Shown: positions 1-12,359 of the stretch, piece after piece
Layout: every line of letters starts with the position of its first letter
How positions within the stretch are numbered: position 1 is the stretch's first letter
Source: Ichthyophis bannanicus
Taxonomy: Eukaryota > Chordata > Amphibia > Gymnophiona > Ichthyophiidae
Reading direction: 5' to 3'
DNA: 64,000 nucleotides
Assembly: GCA_033557465.1 (NCBI GenBank)
Contig: CM066031.1
Location: 1,226,771,312-1,226,835,311, forward strand
Made by a program: the position numbers and the translations under genes
Notes under the pieces: generated by a model
What the model was told of the DNA's origin: nothing
Databases searched by the model: none
The model's input: only the letters and a program-made list of their open reading frames with translations

Positions 1-795
1 CATAGGGCAGTGACAGGCACATTGTAGTGCCCGGCCACCACCTACACAGACAGGGTGACCTCAGTATATCCTGCTGAGAGATCACTCTCACCCTGACTGT
101 GCAGTGACCACAGCATGGCTAGGTACTCCCATGGTGCTATTGAGTATTTCTCTCATGTGATAAATATGGGTTTCCTTTTGGGGCCCAGTCACTGATGTAT
201 CTGCTTGCTGTGTATGCTGACATCCCAGTTCTGGGTGTAGGCATCTCCACTGGGCACTAGCAGACTGTTTGCAGCTGGTAGGTGTTGTGATGGAGTGGCT
301 TGCAGGGTGCAGTGGCTGATGGCTTGCACCAGGGGAATATCAGATAGTGGTGGGGTGCAGCATAGCATATCCAGGCCTAATGTCTGTTTGCTATTGTGTT
401 ATGGCTGTGTACAGAGCTGCATTGACTGCCCTGTGGGGTGTCTGTTCCCCAGCAGGACTAGGGTTACTGTTTCCCTCTACTGCCACCTTTGCAGGGAGGT
501 AGACTGTGGATCTTTTGATAGGAGACCCTGTTTGCCACCCTCAGCCCTGGGGGGGGGGGTGGTGGTGGTGGTGCATGGGGGCTACACCTGACTGAAACAG
601 ACAGAGATGTCCAAGGTGTTCCTGCAGAAACTACCTATCTCACACAGTAACACTGCTTTGGACCTGCGCCATGGCCTCTTTCAGCCACAGCCGGTGCTGT
701 GGACCTAGTGCTGGGTGCCTCACTGCACCCTCAGGGTGAGCACAGTACCCGCACAATGTGACGGTGTGTAGCTACTCTGTGCCAGTACAACACAC
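1..795. other. Unassigned sequence with a short G run
   Basis: No coding frame, splice site or repeat family was recognised. A G/GT-rich patch lies at 549-575. The open frames here are short and lack any known motif. Confidence 0.4.
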
Positions 796-885
796 GGTCA
801 GTACCCCCTATCAGGCCGAGGTGCTGTGGGGGTGCACATGGTCAGTTCTCCCTACCAGGCCGAGGTGCTGTGGGGGTGCATTCCC
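796..885 (+). repeat. Two-copy tandem duplication of about 45 bp
   Basis: Two neighbouring units share the string AGGCCGAGGTGCTGTGGGGG with matching flanks (GGTCAGT before, TGCA after). The copies differ at a few bases, so the duplication is not brand new. Confidence 0.75.
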
Positions 886-1077
886 CATGGTGTGTATCTG
901 TGGACAGCTGATTTGCATGTGCAGTGCATCATGGGTGTGACTGGCACAATCCAACCCTGTGAAACTCCAGCAGCTGCTCACAGGCTCTGATAAACCATAG
1001 GCCATCACACGTACATCTGTTAGCATAATGCATAGGTGCAGGACACCCTACAAAGTCTGTAATATAAGATGCCCACA

Positions 1078-1255
1078 CTGGTAAAAACACACGTACCCAC
1101 GCACGTAAACAAACACGTACCCACGCACGTAGAAACGCACGTAAAAACACACGTACCGATGCACGATTGTACGCGCGCAGCTACGCACGGGGCTACGCAC
1201 GTACCAATGCACACAACCTCGCACGCACCAACGTACGTGGCTAGGCACACTCCGA
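1078..1255. repeat. CpG-rich degenerate simple repeat
   Basis: Irregular repeats around CACGTA and ACGCAC (for example CACGTACCCACGCACGTA) run for about 180 bases. CpG density is far above the rest of the window. Several frames stay open through it because the unit has few stop codons; these are not considered genes. Confidence 0.75.
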
Positions 1256-1347
1256 GGGTGTTTTTCTGACACCAATACTCAGCGTAACGAAAAACATGCC
1301 TCCTCTTTCCCTCTGTAATGTGCAGGGTGATGCCTGGGACAGCCTTC

Positions 1348-1430
1348 TGTGTTAGGCACACTGGGGACTCGAACCCATGCTGTCTGTAACAGCGGTCAGT
1401 ACCATAACCATTGTGCTACAGCTCTGTTTC
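1348..1430 (-). repeat. tRNA-like SINE head or tRNA pseudogene
   Basis: Read on the minus strand there is an A-box-like TGTAGCACAATGGTT followed by a B-box GGTTCGAGTCC. The ends do not form a proper acceptor stem, so this is a tRNA-derived SINE remnant rather than a working tRNA gene. Confidence 0.55.
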
Positions 1431-1449
1431 AGTGCTTTGTGTCTGTACG

Positions 1450-1622
1450 TCTTCTTACGATTAAGGCGCAGTAATGCAGCACGGCGCCCGGTAACGCTCG
1501 TTAATTTTTCTAACGCGCGGTAGTGGTGACGATGTACCGCCCATGTCCTTATTTGGGGTTTCTTTCATTACCGCGGCTCCTAACATGAATTGCACTAACG
1601 CAGTTTAGTAAACATACCCCTA
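1450..1622 (-). mobile_element. MITE fragment ending in GTAAACATACCCC
   Basis: The right end reads ACTAACGCAGTTTAGTAAAC then ATACCCC. This matches, in reverse complement, the left end of the complete element at 17557-17817 (GGGGCATGTTTACTAAACTG). The left end was not found. Confidence 0.45.
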
Positions 1623-1629
1623 AGTGATC

Positions 1630-2420
1630 AGTGTTTGAACCCCTGTCAATTTATATTGTCACATTCTTACGTCCCTTGCTGTCCCGGATCCTTTTGTATG
1701 TTTGTGATACTACACACTTTTTGTGTTTAATGAATGAGGTGGGGTTAGCTGGTCTACAGCCTGATGTTATACTTGTAATAATGGATGTTTCGTCCTTGTA
1801 TACAAGTAAACCACAGGATGCGGCGGTGCAGGTAATATTGGCATATTTGACCCGAAGGGGGGATTTGAGGAATGCCCACGTACAGTTCTTGTTGGTTCTG
1901 GCTGATTTGGCTTTGAGGGAAAATTTTTCCAATTTGGTGAAAATGTATATTGTCAACTTAAAGGAGTGGCAATGGGGGCGCTGTTTGCCCTGTTGATTGC
2001 AAATCTATTTATGGAATCGTATGTAAAAATGTGGTTGGGTTCCAACTCTCCATATGCATAGCATATCATGATGTGACGTCGCTATTTTGATGACATTTTT
2101 ATGTTGTGGAATGGGTATGTACAGTAGAACTATTGTCTCATTTTCACCATTGGTTGAATGGTTAGGATGCCAATATCCAATTTTCTATGGTATACGATAA
2201 CAAACAGATTGCGTTTTTGGATGTAATGGTCATGAAGGGTGAGGGTGAATGGACTACTACAGTATTTAAAAAACCCACTGATAGAAATATCTTTCTACAT
2301 TTTTCTAGCCTTCACCCACTGCGTCTTAAGGAGGGGTTGCCCTATTCTCAATTTATTAGATATCGTCAGAATTGTTCTGTATTTAATGACTTTCAAAGTC
2401 AGGCAAGGAACTGAATTTTT
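1630..2420 (+). pseudogene. Penelope-like element reverse transcriptase fragment
   Basis: Three frames on the + strand give successive blocks of a Penelope-like reverse transcriptase. They are VILVIMDVSSLYTSKPQDAA (near 1770-1830), GVAMGALFALLIANLFMES (near 1965-2020, after a frameshift), RYFDDIFMLWNG with the YFDD catalytic box at 2083-2094, and then IAFLDVMVMKGEGEW and KKPTDRNIFLHFSSLHP (to about 2340). Order and spacing fit the family; frameshifts and stops make it dead. The N-terminal part and the GIY-YIG endonuclease are absent here. Penelope-like elements are retrotransposons of fishes, amphibians and some reptiles; remnants of the endonuclease end of this type also occur at 18473-21125. 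Confidence 0.82.
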
Positions 2421-2579
2421 GTCTAGAGCGTACCCTCCCCATTGTCAAATGAGCATATATGCAGACTAAATATAATGATCAGGGAAGATTGTTAGACTTG
2501 TCATTTATTATGTAAATATTGATGTTTTCTAGCATGTGCCAATGGTTCGGATACCTGATATGGAAATGCCTGCTGTGAG

Positions 2580-2620
2580 CCTCCCCTGAAGAAGCAATAG
2601 CGAAACGCTTTAGGGCGTCC
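2580..2620 (+). other. Hammerhead-ribozyme-like core (decayed)
   Basis: CTGAAGA (2586-2592) fits the CUGANGA core, followed by a short GC/AATA/GC hairpin, GAAA (2602-2605), a CGC/GCG stem (2606-2608 with 2615-2617) and UC (2618-2619), where cleavage would be expected. Penelope-like elements are known to carry minimal type I hammerheads, and one fragment lies just upstream. Stem I pairing is not visible, so it is probably inactive. Confidence 0.4.
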
Positions 2621-3194
2621 ATTGTAAAGTTGGGATAAGTTGCTATATATGAGAAGGATAAGCAGCTGTGCATGAGAAGAGATAAGTGGCTACATACGCG
2701 AAGGATATTTAGCTATGTATAAGATGCTTATTGCAGATTTATATTGATAGCACTATGGTTAGATGCTATAGACCAGTGTTTAAGATCAAAGATGTATAAT
2801 AATGACTATCAATGCTGTAAACAGTGGTAGACATATAAGGATAAAGACTAGCGGCTTATTGTTAGATGTGAATGTTTAGGTATATATGTTGGTACTCTGT
2901 TGAGTCAGGAGTGAGTTTTTCTGGACCTTGATGTTTTGGTGCTGGTCCATGGTCTGATTAAGTAGCCAGGACATGTTAGCCCACAGGTACTGAGATCCTT
3001 TTCTTCCTCACTGATGTTATGTTCGGATTATCTCTTAATGTTGGTAGGGGTAGAATGATGATTTTGAGGGTATAGATAATATAATTCATCATTCTGTACC
3101 ATTGGACTGAGAGTTAAAGGACATAAAAGCCATTTCAGTGGCTTTGCTTGCCACTGAAAGGCAGTTTTTATCAAGTGGAATAAAACATAAAACA

Positions 3195-4395
3195 TAATTA
3201 TTGGCACCCTTATAAACAATTCAAATCAGTTTGAACAGAAGATCCACATTCTAATTCCAATAAAATTAGATACGTGTGATCAATTGTCAGTACTCACATG
3301 ACTTGAATCAACCAATGAAAGATGGCTCTAATGTTTAAAATGGTCACATTCACTCCCTGTTCCATTTTCACAATGGTGAAGACAAAAGAGCGGCCTGAGA
3401 TCATTAGAAAAGCCATCATCACCAAACATCAAACTTCAAAGGGGTACAAGGCCATCTCTAAAGATCTTGGGATTCCTGTATCTACAGTTTGCAATGTTAT
3501 TAAGAAGTTTTCTGCTTATGGAACTGTCAAGAACCTCCCAGGATGTGGTGGGAAGAGGAAAATTAATCCAAGATTCTTCGAAGGTTAGTGTGAACTGCTG
3601 GAAAAACACCATGTGCAACATAGAAAGAGCTTAAGACTGACCTGGAGCAATGTGGAGTGGTGGTTTCAACCTGCACAATTTGCTGTGTACTAAACAAGGA
3701 TTTCATGGGCAAAGACCAAGGAGGACCCCACTGCTCAAAGACAGACATAAAAAGGCACGCCTGATCTTTGCCCAAACCCACCTCGAGAAACTACAATCCT
3801 TCTTGGAAAATGTTCCGTGGACAGATGAAACCAAACAAAACGAAGCTTATGAGGAAATAAAACACCCTTCCTACAGTTAAATATGGTGGAGGTTCCATAA
3901 TGTTGTAGGACTGTTTTGCTGCCTTAAGAACTGGAGGGCTGGAATGTATTAACAGAGTCATAAAGTCAGAGGACTACCAAGGTATTTTGGAATGAAATGT
4001 GCTATCTAGTGTTGGAAAGCTAGGTCAGGGTCAAAGGGTCATGGGTCCTCCAGCAGGACAATGACCAAAATATACATCCAAAGTACAAAAGAATGGTTAA
4101 AAAGGAAGAATTTGTTTTAAACTAGCCAGCAATGAATCCTGATTAAAATCCAATATCGAACCTTTGGAAAGAACTGAAATCTGCCATTGGTAAAAGGAAT
4201 CCTGGAAACATTCATGAGCTGGAACAAATTGCAGTTGAAGAGTGGAAGAAGCTACCAGCAGACAGATGTATGAAACATAGAATCACTGCAAGAAACGTTT
4301 GGTGGCTGTTATCACTGCCAAGGGTTGTGCAACCAAATATTAGTGAAGGGTGCCATTAATCTTGTGCAGGTAATATTTCGTTTTTTTTCTCAGAA
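3195..4395 (+). mobile_element. Tc1-type DNA transposon, broken copy 1
   Basis: The region aligns along its length with the better bounded copy at 58116-59789. A frame starting near 3375 (MVKTKERPEIIRKAIITKHQ ... SKGYKAISKDLGIPVSTVCN) is the helix-turn-helix DNA-binding part of a Tc1 transposase. LKDRHKKARLIFAQTHLEK and WTDETK (near 3825-3840) are its catalytic-domain start, WTDETK holding an Asp of the DD34E triad. The frame is broken by stops, frameshifts and a gap before the last Glu. An internal GGCACCCTTATAAACAATTC is kept, but the outer terminal repeats were not found. Confidence 0.85.
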
Positions 4396-5990
4396 AGAGC
4401 ATCTGCAGTCAAAGGAAACTGAAAGACAGAGAACTCAAAGAACCATCAGCACATACGTTTGCCCTCAGAGAGGATAGGTTATTTTTAAATGCCAATTTAC
4501 CTGCATAAATAGCCATCTACCCAGGGCATATGGCCTTTGGAAAATGCCCTCATCACATACAGTATATACTTGTACATACAAAACAAAGTTTAACATTTAA
4601 AAGTGTGATGTGCATCTATGAATTTTTACAAGATTTTTCTGGGATGGTTTATGAAGGGGTTGCTTAGGGCACTTAACATACTTGCACCGGCCCTGAAAAA
4701 ATCATGAAAGCATGAAGGCTGAGGGCTACAAGTTATGCACACATAGACCTCTAAATTGTGTTAGAGCAATTACCTGGCATTGCAGTATAATGATACTCAA
4801 GAAAGCACTGGCAGATCTGGACAAACTTGCTTACTTCTGTACCTTATTTCTGCATAGCTCAAGGTTCAGTAACTAATGGATAATCTTGCAGAATCTTGTG
4901 CAGCTTATTTTATTTTTATTTTTGAATATAAATGAAGTAGGCTATATCATGATGCAAACTGATTTGGCTTGGCTGTAGTTTCCATGGTAACTTTTTATTT
5001 TGGCCTGTGCACAGCACAAATGACACGCATTCACTTTCACTGAGTACATGGAGGTCTGAGTCAAATCTGGGCAACGGCAACATATGTCTCTGAAGGAGAA
5101 AATTAAATTAGTCAATTCAGATTTTTCCAGTGTTCACGTTCCACTGAGTGGGAAATAGCGTGCTTGCCCCAGCGCATTACAATTGATCTTGTATTTTATT
5201 TTTTATAGGAAGATCTTTATTAAGTGTCACAGTGCTCAGTTTGCGCACTAGTAAATGACAACAGCGCAGAATTAGGAGTGGACTCGAGTAACCAATAAGT
5301 CACCGTGACCATATTGTTGGGTTCTGGAATTTAAGACAACTTGGAACTGCCTAAAAAACCTACTCAGGAGCGTGTTTAAATGACAAGTAGCATAGTAAAG
5401 GTATGGGCACTGCTGAAGCCCGGAAAGACTGCATTAATTGAAGGGCTGATTTGAAGTAATTTAACCCTGAAGGGATGTGGTTAAAGTAAATAAGTGAGTA
5501 GACATGGGAAGAGGGAATGTGTGTAGGGGTCACCTGTGATGTAGCTTGTCAACATCTATTGACTAGATGGTATTGCTCACCCGTGGAACAGTTTGGGGCC
5601 AATGCAGAAATGTTACTGCACTGTTTGTACATACTATAGTTAGCATGACGCCTGCACATATGTACCGCCAAGCCACAATGCAGAGAGGGAAGTGGCGCAT
5701 TACCTGTGCACAAATGGCTGCAGAGATAGTAGCACGGCGCCTATTAAAATTACATTATAATGAGCTATGTAGTTCAAATGACATGGTAAAGGGGTCATTA
5801 GCTATTCCACCTAGATGCAAAAAAGTGTACAGAAGACCGAAAGGCCAAGCGCAGAGTTCAGTAGCGCCATTGTTTGAAAGCCTGGTCAGACGTGAAGCAA
5901 AACTTTGGCATATGCAGGAAAAGGAAACTTTGGTGCATATAGGAGAGAACAGGGTGGTGTGTAGGAGAACAGAAATGTCTTCTGGTGTGA
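4396..5990. other. No recognised gene or repeat
   Basis: A/T-rich sequence with scattered homopolymers. The open frame at 5567-6082 (171 codons) has no recognisable domain, and its C-terminal part is translated from the SINE at 5998-6292, so I do not call it a gene. Confidence 0.4.
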
Positions 5991-5997
5991 TTTACCC

Positions 5998-6292
5998 ACT
6001 GCTGGTTTTATTTATATTCTCTTATATACTGTGCTATTCTGCATCAGTGTGGTTTACATTGAACAAACTGAAATTACATTGAACAGGGCATTATAACTTG
6101 GAAATAACTATTTTACAGGGAACATGGGCTATGGAGGGTTAAGTGGCTTGCCCAAGACCACAAGGAGCACCTGTGGGACTAGAAACCCCAGTCTTTTTAG
6201 CCCAAGGTTGCTGTCCTCTAGTGGGATTTGAACCCCTGACCTTCTGGCCTGAAGTACCTTGCCCCAACCACTAGGCCATTCCTCCACTCCTC
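5998..6292 (-). repeat. tRNA-derived SINE with L2-type tail, copy 1
   Basis: On the minus strand the copy starts with a tRNA-like head (GTGGAGGAATGGCCTAGTGG, then GGGTTCAAATCCCACTAGAG), has a body with CTTGGGCAAGCCACTTAACC, and ends in a tail with TTACATTGAAC...TATATAAGAGAATATAAATAAA. Other copies: 18166-18455, 19648-19886, 38044-38338 and 59809-60088. Confidence 0.85.
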
Positions 6293-7291
6293 CACATTAC
6301 TTACTATGCCTGCAAACCATATAGGCACCCTCCAGAAACCACTGTTTCGCGCCATAAAGTTAAGCGTACAACTTTCCCTACTGCTAGGCGGATAAACAAT
6401 TATTACTCGGTGCTGAAAATTCTTATTTTAAATATAATAAATTGTTATTTTAAATTTTGCTATAGATATGTTGCCGTTACCGCATGAGCTTTCTATGCGT
6501 GCGTCTGCTGCCCGCTGCTCATTTATGGCAGATGTTTTGCACATATCTCATTTGCAAGCGTTTTACTCATGGCGTATCGGCACACGACCTTCACGGTACT
6601 CTCCCGCCAGAAAACCATGTGCATAGCTCAAACACTGGCTTTCTGCATTGGCCTGTTTGTGATGACAGTAACTAGATGACAGTATTTTCCAGCACTTAAA
6701 CTTGCTCATTTAAAACCAAATTGACAAGAAATTTAATACTAGTTAACGTTTCAAACTGCTTATCCAAGGCACTCTCTGCAGTTCTTATTTTATTTACAGG
6801 AATAGGACCAAAGGGTACCTAGAAACATTAAGAAATGGCACGACCACATGTATAATGTATTTATTAAGATTTATTAATTGTCTTTATAAAGAGATTCCAA
6901 TAGTTTCCAGCACAAATGGCATTAGATTAGCAAGAATGCCAGAGCATTCAGTGGAAAGAGCTAGGAGAATGCTACGCTTATAATTTCTAATTAAAATGCC
7001 ATAAAATGAGAACAGTATTCATTTAGCCAGAATCTCCCACAGAAAAGAAACTCTTTTGGGTGGCATGGTGTGCCTTTTGTCTGTCTCACTGTGATTTCTA
7101 GTTTTGTTGTGCTAATACTGCTGTCATAAGGCCTCATAACGTACCCTTCTTAAGGTAGTGAGTGAAACATTCTGGGTCCCTGCTCCAGAAACATGTCAGG
7201 GATGGTTTGGGGTGTTCTTACCTATTAAGCCCCAGTAGTAAGAAGGCCCTGAAAATTGCAAGGAAGTATAAACTTTGAAAGCAGTAGCACT

Positions 7292-7450
7292 ACAGAGCAG
7301 AGGAGTAACCTAGTGGTTAGCGCAACTACCTAGTAGCCAGAAGAGCAAGGGTGTGATTCCCACTGGCATGCCTTGTGACCTTGGGCAGATCACTTTACCT
7401 TCCATTGCTTTAGAAGAAAAGACCTAACAATGTACTTCCAGTGATACATT
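7292..7450 (+). repeat. tRNA-derived SINE, second family, copy 1
   Basis: The tRNA-like head (GAGGAGTAACCTAGTGGTTA, later GTGTGATTCCCACTGG) is followed by CTTGGGCAGATCACTTTACC and GAAAAGACCTAACAATGTAC. It resembles the copy at 13272-13480 and lacks the TATATAAGAGAATG tail of the commoner SINE. Confidence 0.7.
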
Positions 7451-7694
7451 ACCAAGAAAACACAGAGCAGCTGGGGCACAAATAAAAAAAGGGCCACAGT
7501 ACTCCCCCTCCCAGGCAGCCTTCCAAAACAGTCATAGAAGAGGGGAAGGTGATCTACCTTCCTAGCCAGGGGCTCCTCCATACCCCAAAAGCCTACTCAG
7601 TCTAAGATGAACCCACATGGGTGCTAAGGGAGGACAGACCCAAGAGGGTTCTGAACCACTCACTTCTTGTATCTTTCTTTATTTGGACTATTTG

Positions 7695-7795
7695 CCTTCT
7701 TTTATTCTTCTTCTTCTTCTTTTTTCTGCTTTTGTCTGTGTTTATTCAACTGGTGAGAACCCAATAAAGGTTTTTTTTTAAATCTACTTGGGACT
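7695..7795. repeat. Pyrimidine-rich tract
   Basis: CTT/TTC-rich low-complexity sequence (TTCTTCTTCTTCTTTTTTCT at about 7707-7727), followed by a T run at 7771-7779. No feature beyond simple sequence is visible. Confidence 0.6.
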
Positions 7796-8019
7796 CTCAG
7801 GCCTTTTGTTTGTCTGCTCTTCAGTCTGTTTTGCAAGCCTAAAACTATTCTCCCCATTCCAACAGGTCTCTTGCTGATCATGTGCTGAACTATAAGATAA
7901 GGCACAGAGAGGACTGTATCTTTACAGACCTGTCAGCACCAAACTGTTCTTAACTGTTTGTGCACCTCTGGGGTCAAACCTTGCCTTAATGACAAAGGCC
8001 CCATTGTATTATTAACATA

Positions 8020-9490
8020 ATAACATAGTATATGACAGCAGATAAAAACCAGTATGATCCTTCTAGTCTGCCCAGTAAGGTGTCTAGAGTAGGGGTACCC
8101 CCTGTTCCATACAGGTCACCCCCTTCTATGCCTTTATTTAGGGTTGTACCTCCCTGCTTGTGCAGGTCACCCCTCTCTATTTGTTGAAGTATAAGAAATA
8201 GTTATGCTTATTTTGATTTATCCTGTTGCTATAAAGGGATCCACTGTGTCTGTCCCATGCCATTTTGAATTCTGTCACTGTATTTGCCTCCACGACTTCC
8301 ATCGGGAGGGTATTCCAAGATTCCACCACCCTTTCAGTGAAAAAGTATTTCCTGACATTGCCTTTCAATTTACCCCCTTGCAGCTTCATGTTATGCCCTC
8401 TAGTTTTACAGCTTCTCCATCTTTGGAAGAGGTTTATTTGTTCATTAATACTTTTTAAGTATTTAAAGGTCTGAATCATATTTCCCCCCTGTCCCTCCTC
8501 TCCTCTATCATATACATATTTAGGTCCTCAAGTCTCTTCTCATATGTCTTCTGGCACAGGCTCCAAATCATTTTGGTTGCCTTCCTCTTTTTATATCCTT
8601 TGTGTGATATGGTTTTCAAAACTGAACACGATACTCAAAGTGAGGTCTCACAAATGACTTGTACAGTGGCATTAGTACCTCCTCCTTTCTGCTGGTAATT
8701 CCTCTCTGTATGTAACCCAGCATCCTTCTAGCTTTGGCCACCGCCTTGTCACATTGTTTCGCCACCTTGAGATCCTCAGAAATAATCATTCCGTGGTCCT
8801 TTTCCTGGTCTCTGCACACCAACCTCTCACCCCCTATCATATACAATTCCCTTGGATTTCTGTATCCCAAATGCATGACTCTGCACTTCTTCACATTAAA
8901 TCTTAATTAACAAGCATTAGACCATTCTTCTAGTTTTTGTGGATCTTTCCTCATGTTGTCCATTCCCTCAGAGGAGTCCACTCTGTTGCAAATTTTTGTG
9001 TCATCTTCAAAAAGGCGGACTTTTCCCTTCAATCCTTCAGCAATATAACTCACAAATACATTGAATAATACTGGTCCCAAGACTGATCCCTGGGGAACAC
9101 CACTACTCACTTTCCTTTCTTCCAAGTGAGTTCCATTTACCACCACCTTCTGTTGTCTGTCAGTCAACCAATTTCTGATCTAGTTCACCACCTTGAGATT
9201 GATCCCTAGTCTACTCAATTTATTGATAAGCCTCCTATGAGGAACAGTATCAAAGGCTTTGCTGAAATCTAGGTAGTTCACATCCATCGCATGCCCCTGA
9301 TCTAGTTCTCTGGTCATCCAGTCAAAGAACTCAATCAAATTTGTTTGACATGATCATCCTTTGGTAAATCATGTTACCTTGGATCATTTAACCTATTGGT
9401 TTCTAGAAAGTCCATTATTCTCTCTGTCAGGAGTGCCTCCATTACTTTTCCTGCCACCAAGGTAAGGCTTATCGGCTTATTAATTTGAAC
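8020..9490 (-). pseudogene. CR1-type LINE, 5'-truncated copy
   Basis: On the minus strand, broken frames give the C-terminal half of a CR1 reverse transcriptase. From 9490 downwards these are [40 protein letters not shown] (near 9060-9110), LFEDDTKICNRVDSSEG (the FADD box changed to FEDD, near 9000), KVAKQCDKAVAKARRMLGYI, SFVRPHFEYRVQF and FFTERVVESWNTLPMEVVEA. The 3' end has GGCAGACTAGAAGGATCATA and ends near TGTTATTATG at 8020. Stops and frameshifts make it inactive. Confidence 0.88.
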
Positions 9491-9499
9491 TTTACCTCT

Positions 9500-12147
9500 G
9501 ATGCTGATGTTTAGATGAAACATGGTCATGATGAGTTGTTTTGAATTGGGTTGTTTTTATGTATAGGGGTCATTCAAGAAGCCTTATGTGCCATTTCCAC
9601 ATGAAAATGTGATTTTACAAAGCCACTATTTTTTGCATGTGGCCAGGATATAGATTTCAAGGGAGCATGGTGAGGACATGGTTTGGGATGTCCAAAATAT
9701 TTCCATGTATATTTCCCATTTTACAATAGGAATACTCATATTTTTGTAAAATTTCCCTACTGACTTTTGCACCAGCTTCAAGTTATCAAAACACTCCTTT
9801 TTGTGGATTCATTAGTTAAATGAAATTGACACCACATAGACATATAGTCCATTCTGAAATCACTATTTCCACATCTAAGAGGAAAATCTTTTTTTCCACA
9901 TCTAAATGCTGGCACTTAGGTATGGAAACTGCTGAGTGAAGCTACTTTTTCCCATTGTGCAGCTTTGTAAAATTGTTGCTCCCACTCAGCATGCCAGCAA
10001 AATCCATGTGCGCTCCTGCCGACCCTATTTACGAAAGGCTCTGCATTTATCACAGACTGTGGTAAAATACCTCCAGAACTAAGCATGTCCCAGACCTGGA
10101 CATCTTCATCCTGATTTCTATGACCTATCCAAAATGGGCCTCATATTTTATACATTTTTTTTATTTAAAAGAGACTCTGTTATAATAAATATTTTTGTAT
10201 TTTATAGTTAAGAGTTGCTCTGGACCTACGTTATTTAGTCACTTTTTGTTCCTTCTCTTTTTTTTATCCTGTCTTGTGGCTGCTATAATCATTTGGAGTG
10301 TGGCCCTCTCGGTACTTGGCAGGCATTTTGAAAGAAGGGCTTGGGCTTGGTAATAGCTGTCTAATCTGATTTTCATACAATTTTTGTGCTATTAGAAGGT
10401 GGAAGAAGAGAAATGGGGCACATTTTATCTTCCTGAGTCAAGGAAATTACATTGATTTTCAGCTTGCTGGTAGAAAGATACCAATAACACAAAGAATTCT
10501 CGAAACAGTGACAAAAATAATAAACCAGAAGAGTTTATTTTTTCTATCATAAAACTGAAATGGTACCATGTGAGATAGTCGTATGGTCACTGATACTATT
10601 TTATGGCTGTTTTTCTAAAATGGTTCAATTATGTTCCACCATCCTGTCTGTATGAATTTGTTAATTTTTTGGCCCGGATATAGTAAGTTGACAAACCCTA
10701 AATGGGCACTCTTAAATGTTAGCTCTTCTATCATGTAGAAGCAGTACATGCTATTGCCTCTTAGTAGACGTGGTTCCCTTGGAGTTACACAGCAGAAATT
10801 ACTGAGGGCTAATGTCCCTACAAGCTGCAGGTGAGCCCCCTGCCTGCACTGTTACTGATAGGGGGAAATATATCACAGTTATTAGGAGCAGGTGGTGCCT
10901 GTTCCTCAGTACTAAAAGTGAGATATTGCAGATATTAATTATAATTGTCTTTACTTTCAAATAGCTGCCATTTTAGATGGGTGAGGAGGTAACCAGAAGA
11001 AAAATATATTCAGTTTGGCATAAAAAATGGTTCATTATCCATTATTATGCCTAGGGCCAAATCATTCCAGAGAAGTGACCCTTTACACAGCCACATAGAA
11101 GAGCAATTGGGTACAAGTATAAGTCTCTAAAATGTGGTGAGATTCATATATCAAACCATGACAAACCTAGCACCGTTAAGCAGCCCAAATGTCTGCTTCC
11201 AGAGCTGATTATCATTGACTGTACTCTCAGCCCCTGGGAGAGGACTAATGAGTCCCTTATTTGAGTCAACCTAAGGAGCAGCGCTGGAAATTGTTCTGTG
11301 GAGAAATGCATCTCTTTCTTGCTTGCCCTTTGGGAGCTGCTGGAACACTTGAACTGTGTGTAGGAGGAAGGCATACCAGAATCAAAGCCAAGGAAATGGA
11401 AGATGTATATGCTGAGAGGAGCAAAACAAGAAGATTTCCCAGGGAAGGTAAATAGAAATCAATTAATGTGCTAGCATGTAAATCACCCTCTTTATTATGC
11501 CTTTTCTTTTGTACTATTCCATGAAGGACTACAATGATCTTAAAATCTGTGTCACTTCACTATGTAAGGAGAGCTGTCCACATATCTAACTAGAACACAG
11601 AACCATTTGCTATGGCTAAGCTATAGGGTGGCTAGGTGTCTGAATTTGAGCCACTTACTTTTCTCCCTCCCTGCCTGACCAAGCAGTCAATATACCATAT
11701 CCTGTCAGTTCCTTAAAGGTGTAGGGATTAGAGGGCCAGAAGCATTGAAATCATAGTCAGCCCATGATATACTCTGTGCCTTTAAGGAGCTGAATGTATA
11801 GGAAGCACCACTGCCCTTAGAATAGATATGTTACATTCTGGAGCCAAAGTTTTTCTGTTGTCTTTCAGTAGGTAATTATTCATGCAGTCACTGTCTGGGT
11901 GAGGTGAGGGTTCCCACAAGGATACTCAAAAATAGTAGCAAAACACAATTTAAGGGGTTCTGGTGGATAGAAGGAGGCAGATGCCCAAGGGCCTCATTGG
12001 TTGACTACAAGAAATGTTTAGTCCAGGTCAAGGGATTTTTCTAATAAAAACATCTTTATTATGTGAAATTCCCAGAATCAACTATGAACAGGGTACTGGA
12101 ATGAGAAAAAGGCAACAACACTGTTTGGTGCATAGGCTGATCCCTTC
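9500..12147. other. No gene recognised upstream of RIPOR2
   Basis: Long A/T-rich sequence. A possible short inverted-repeat element starts near 9566 (GGGGTCATTCAAGAAGCC) without a clear partner. No exon-like block with splice sites and a known protein was seen. Confidence 0.4.
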
Positions 12148-12155
12148 TCTCTGAC

Positions 12156-12358
12156 TAGGGTTGCCAACTGGCTCCAGATGCGCCCGACACATTTGATCCA
12201 GTCCTAGGTTTACTCCACTGCATGCAGGGACATGTAGTTCTGATTTTTTCCATTGCACTCCATAAGAAAAGCAAGACAACATGTACCTGCATGCAATGGG
12301 GTAAGCCCAGGACTGGATTAAGCCTGTCGGGCGCATCTGGAGCCAGTTGGCAACCCTA
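12156..12358. mobile_element. hAT-type MITE, 203 bp, with 8-bp target duplication
   Basis: Both ends are TAGGGTTGCCAACTGGCTCC (reverse complement at the right end), and the inverted match extends through AGATGCGCCCGACA. The flanks carry the same 8 bases TCTCTGAC (12148-12155 and 12359-12366). The 13-bp terminus is shared with the larger element at 41555-42795. No transposase is encoded. Confidence 0.92.
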
Positions 12359-12359
12359 T

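Noticed and set aside
1348..1430. Functional tRNA gene
   Set aside because: A and B boxes are present but the acceptor stem does not pair and the anticodon arm is irregular; it is a SINE remnant.
5567..6082. 171-codon plus-strand ORF
   Set aside because: The C-terminal part is the antisense of a SINE tail; the rest shows no domain.
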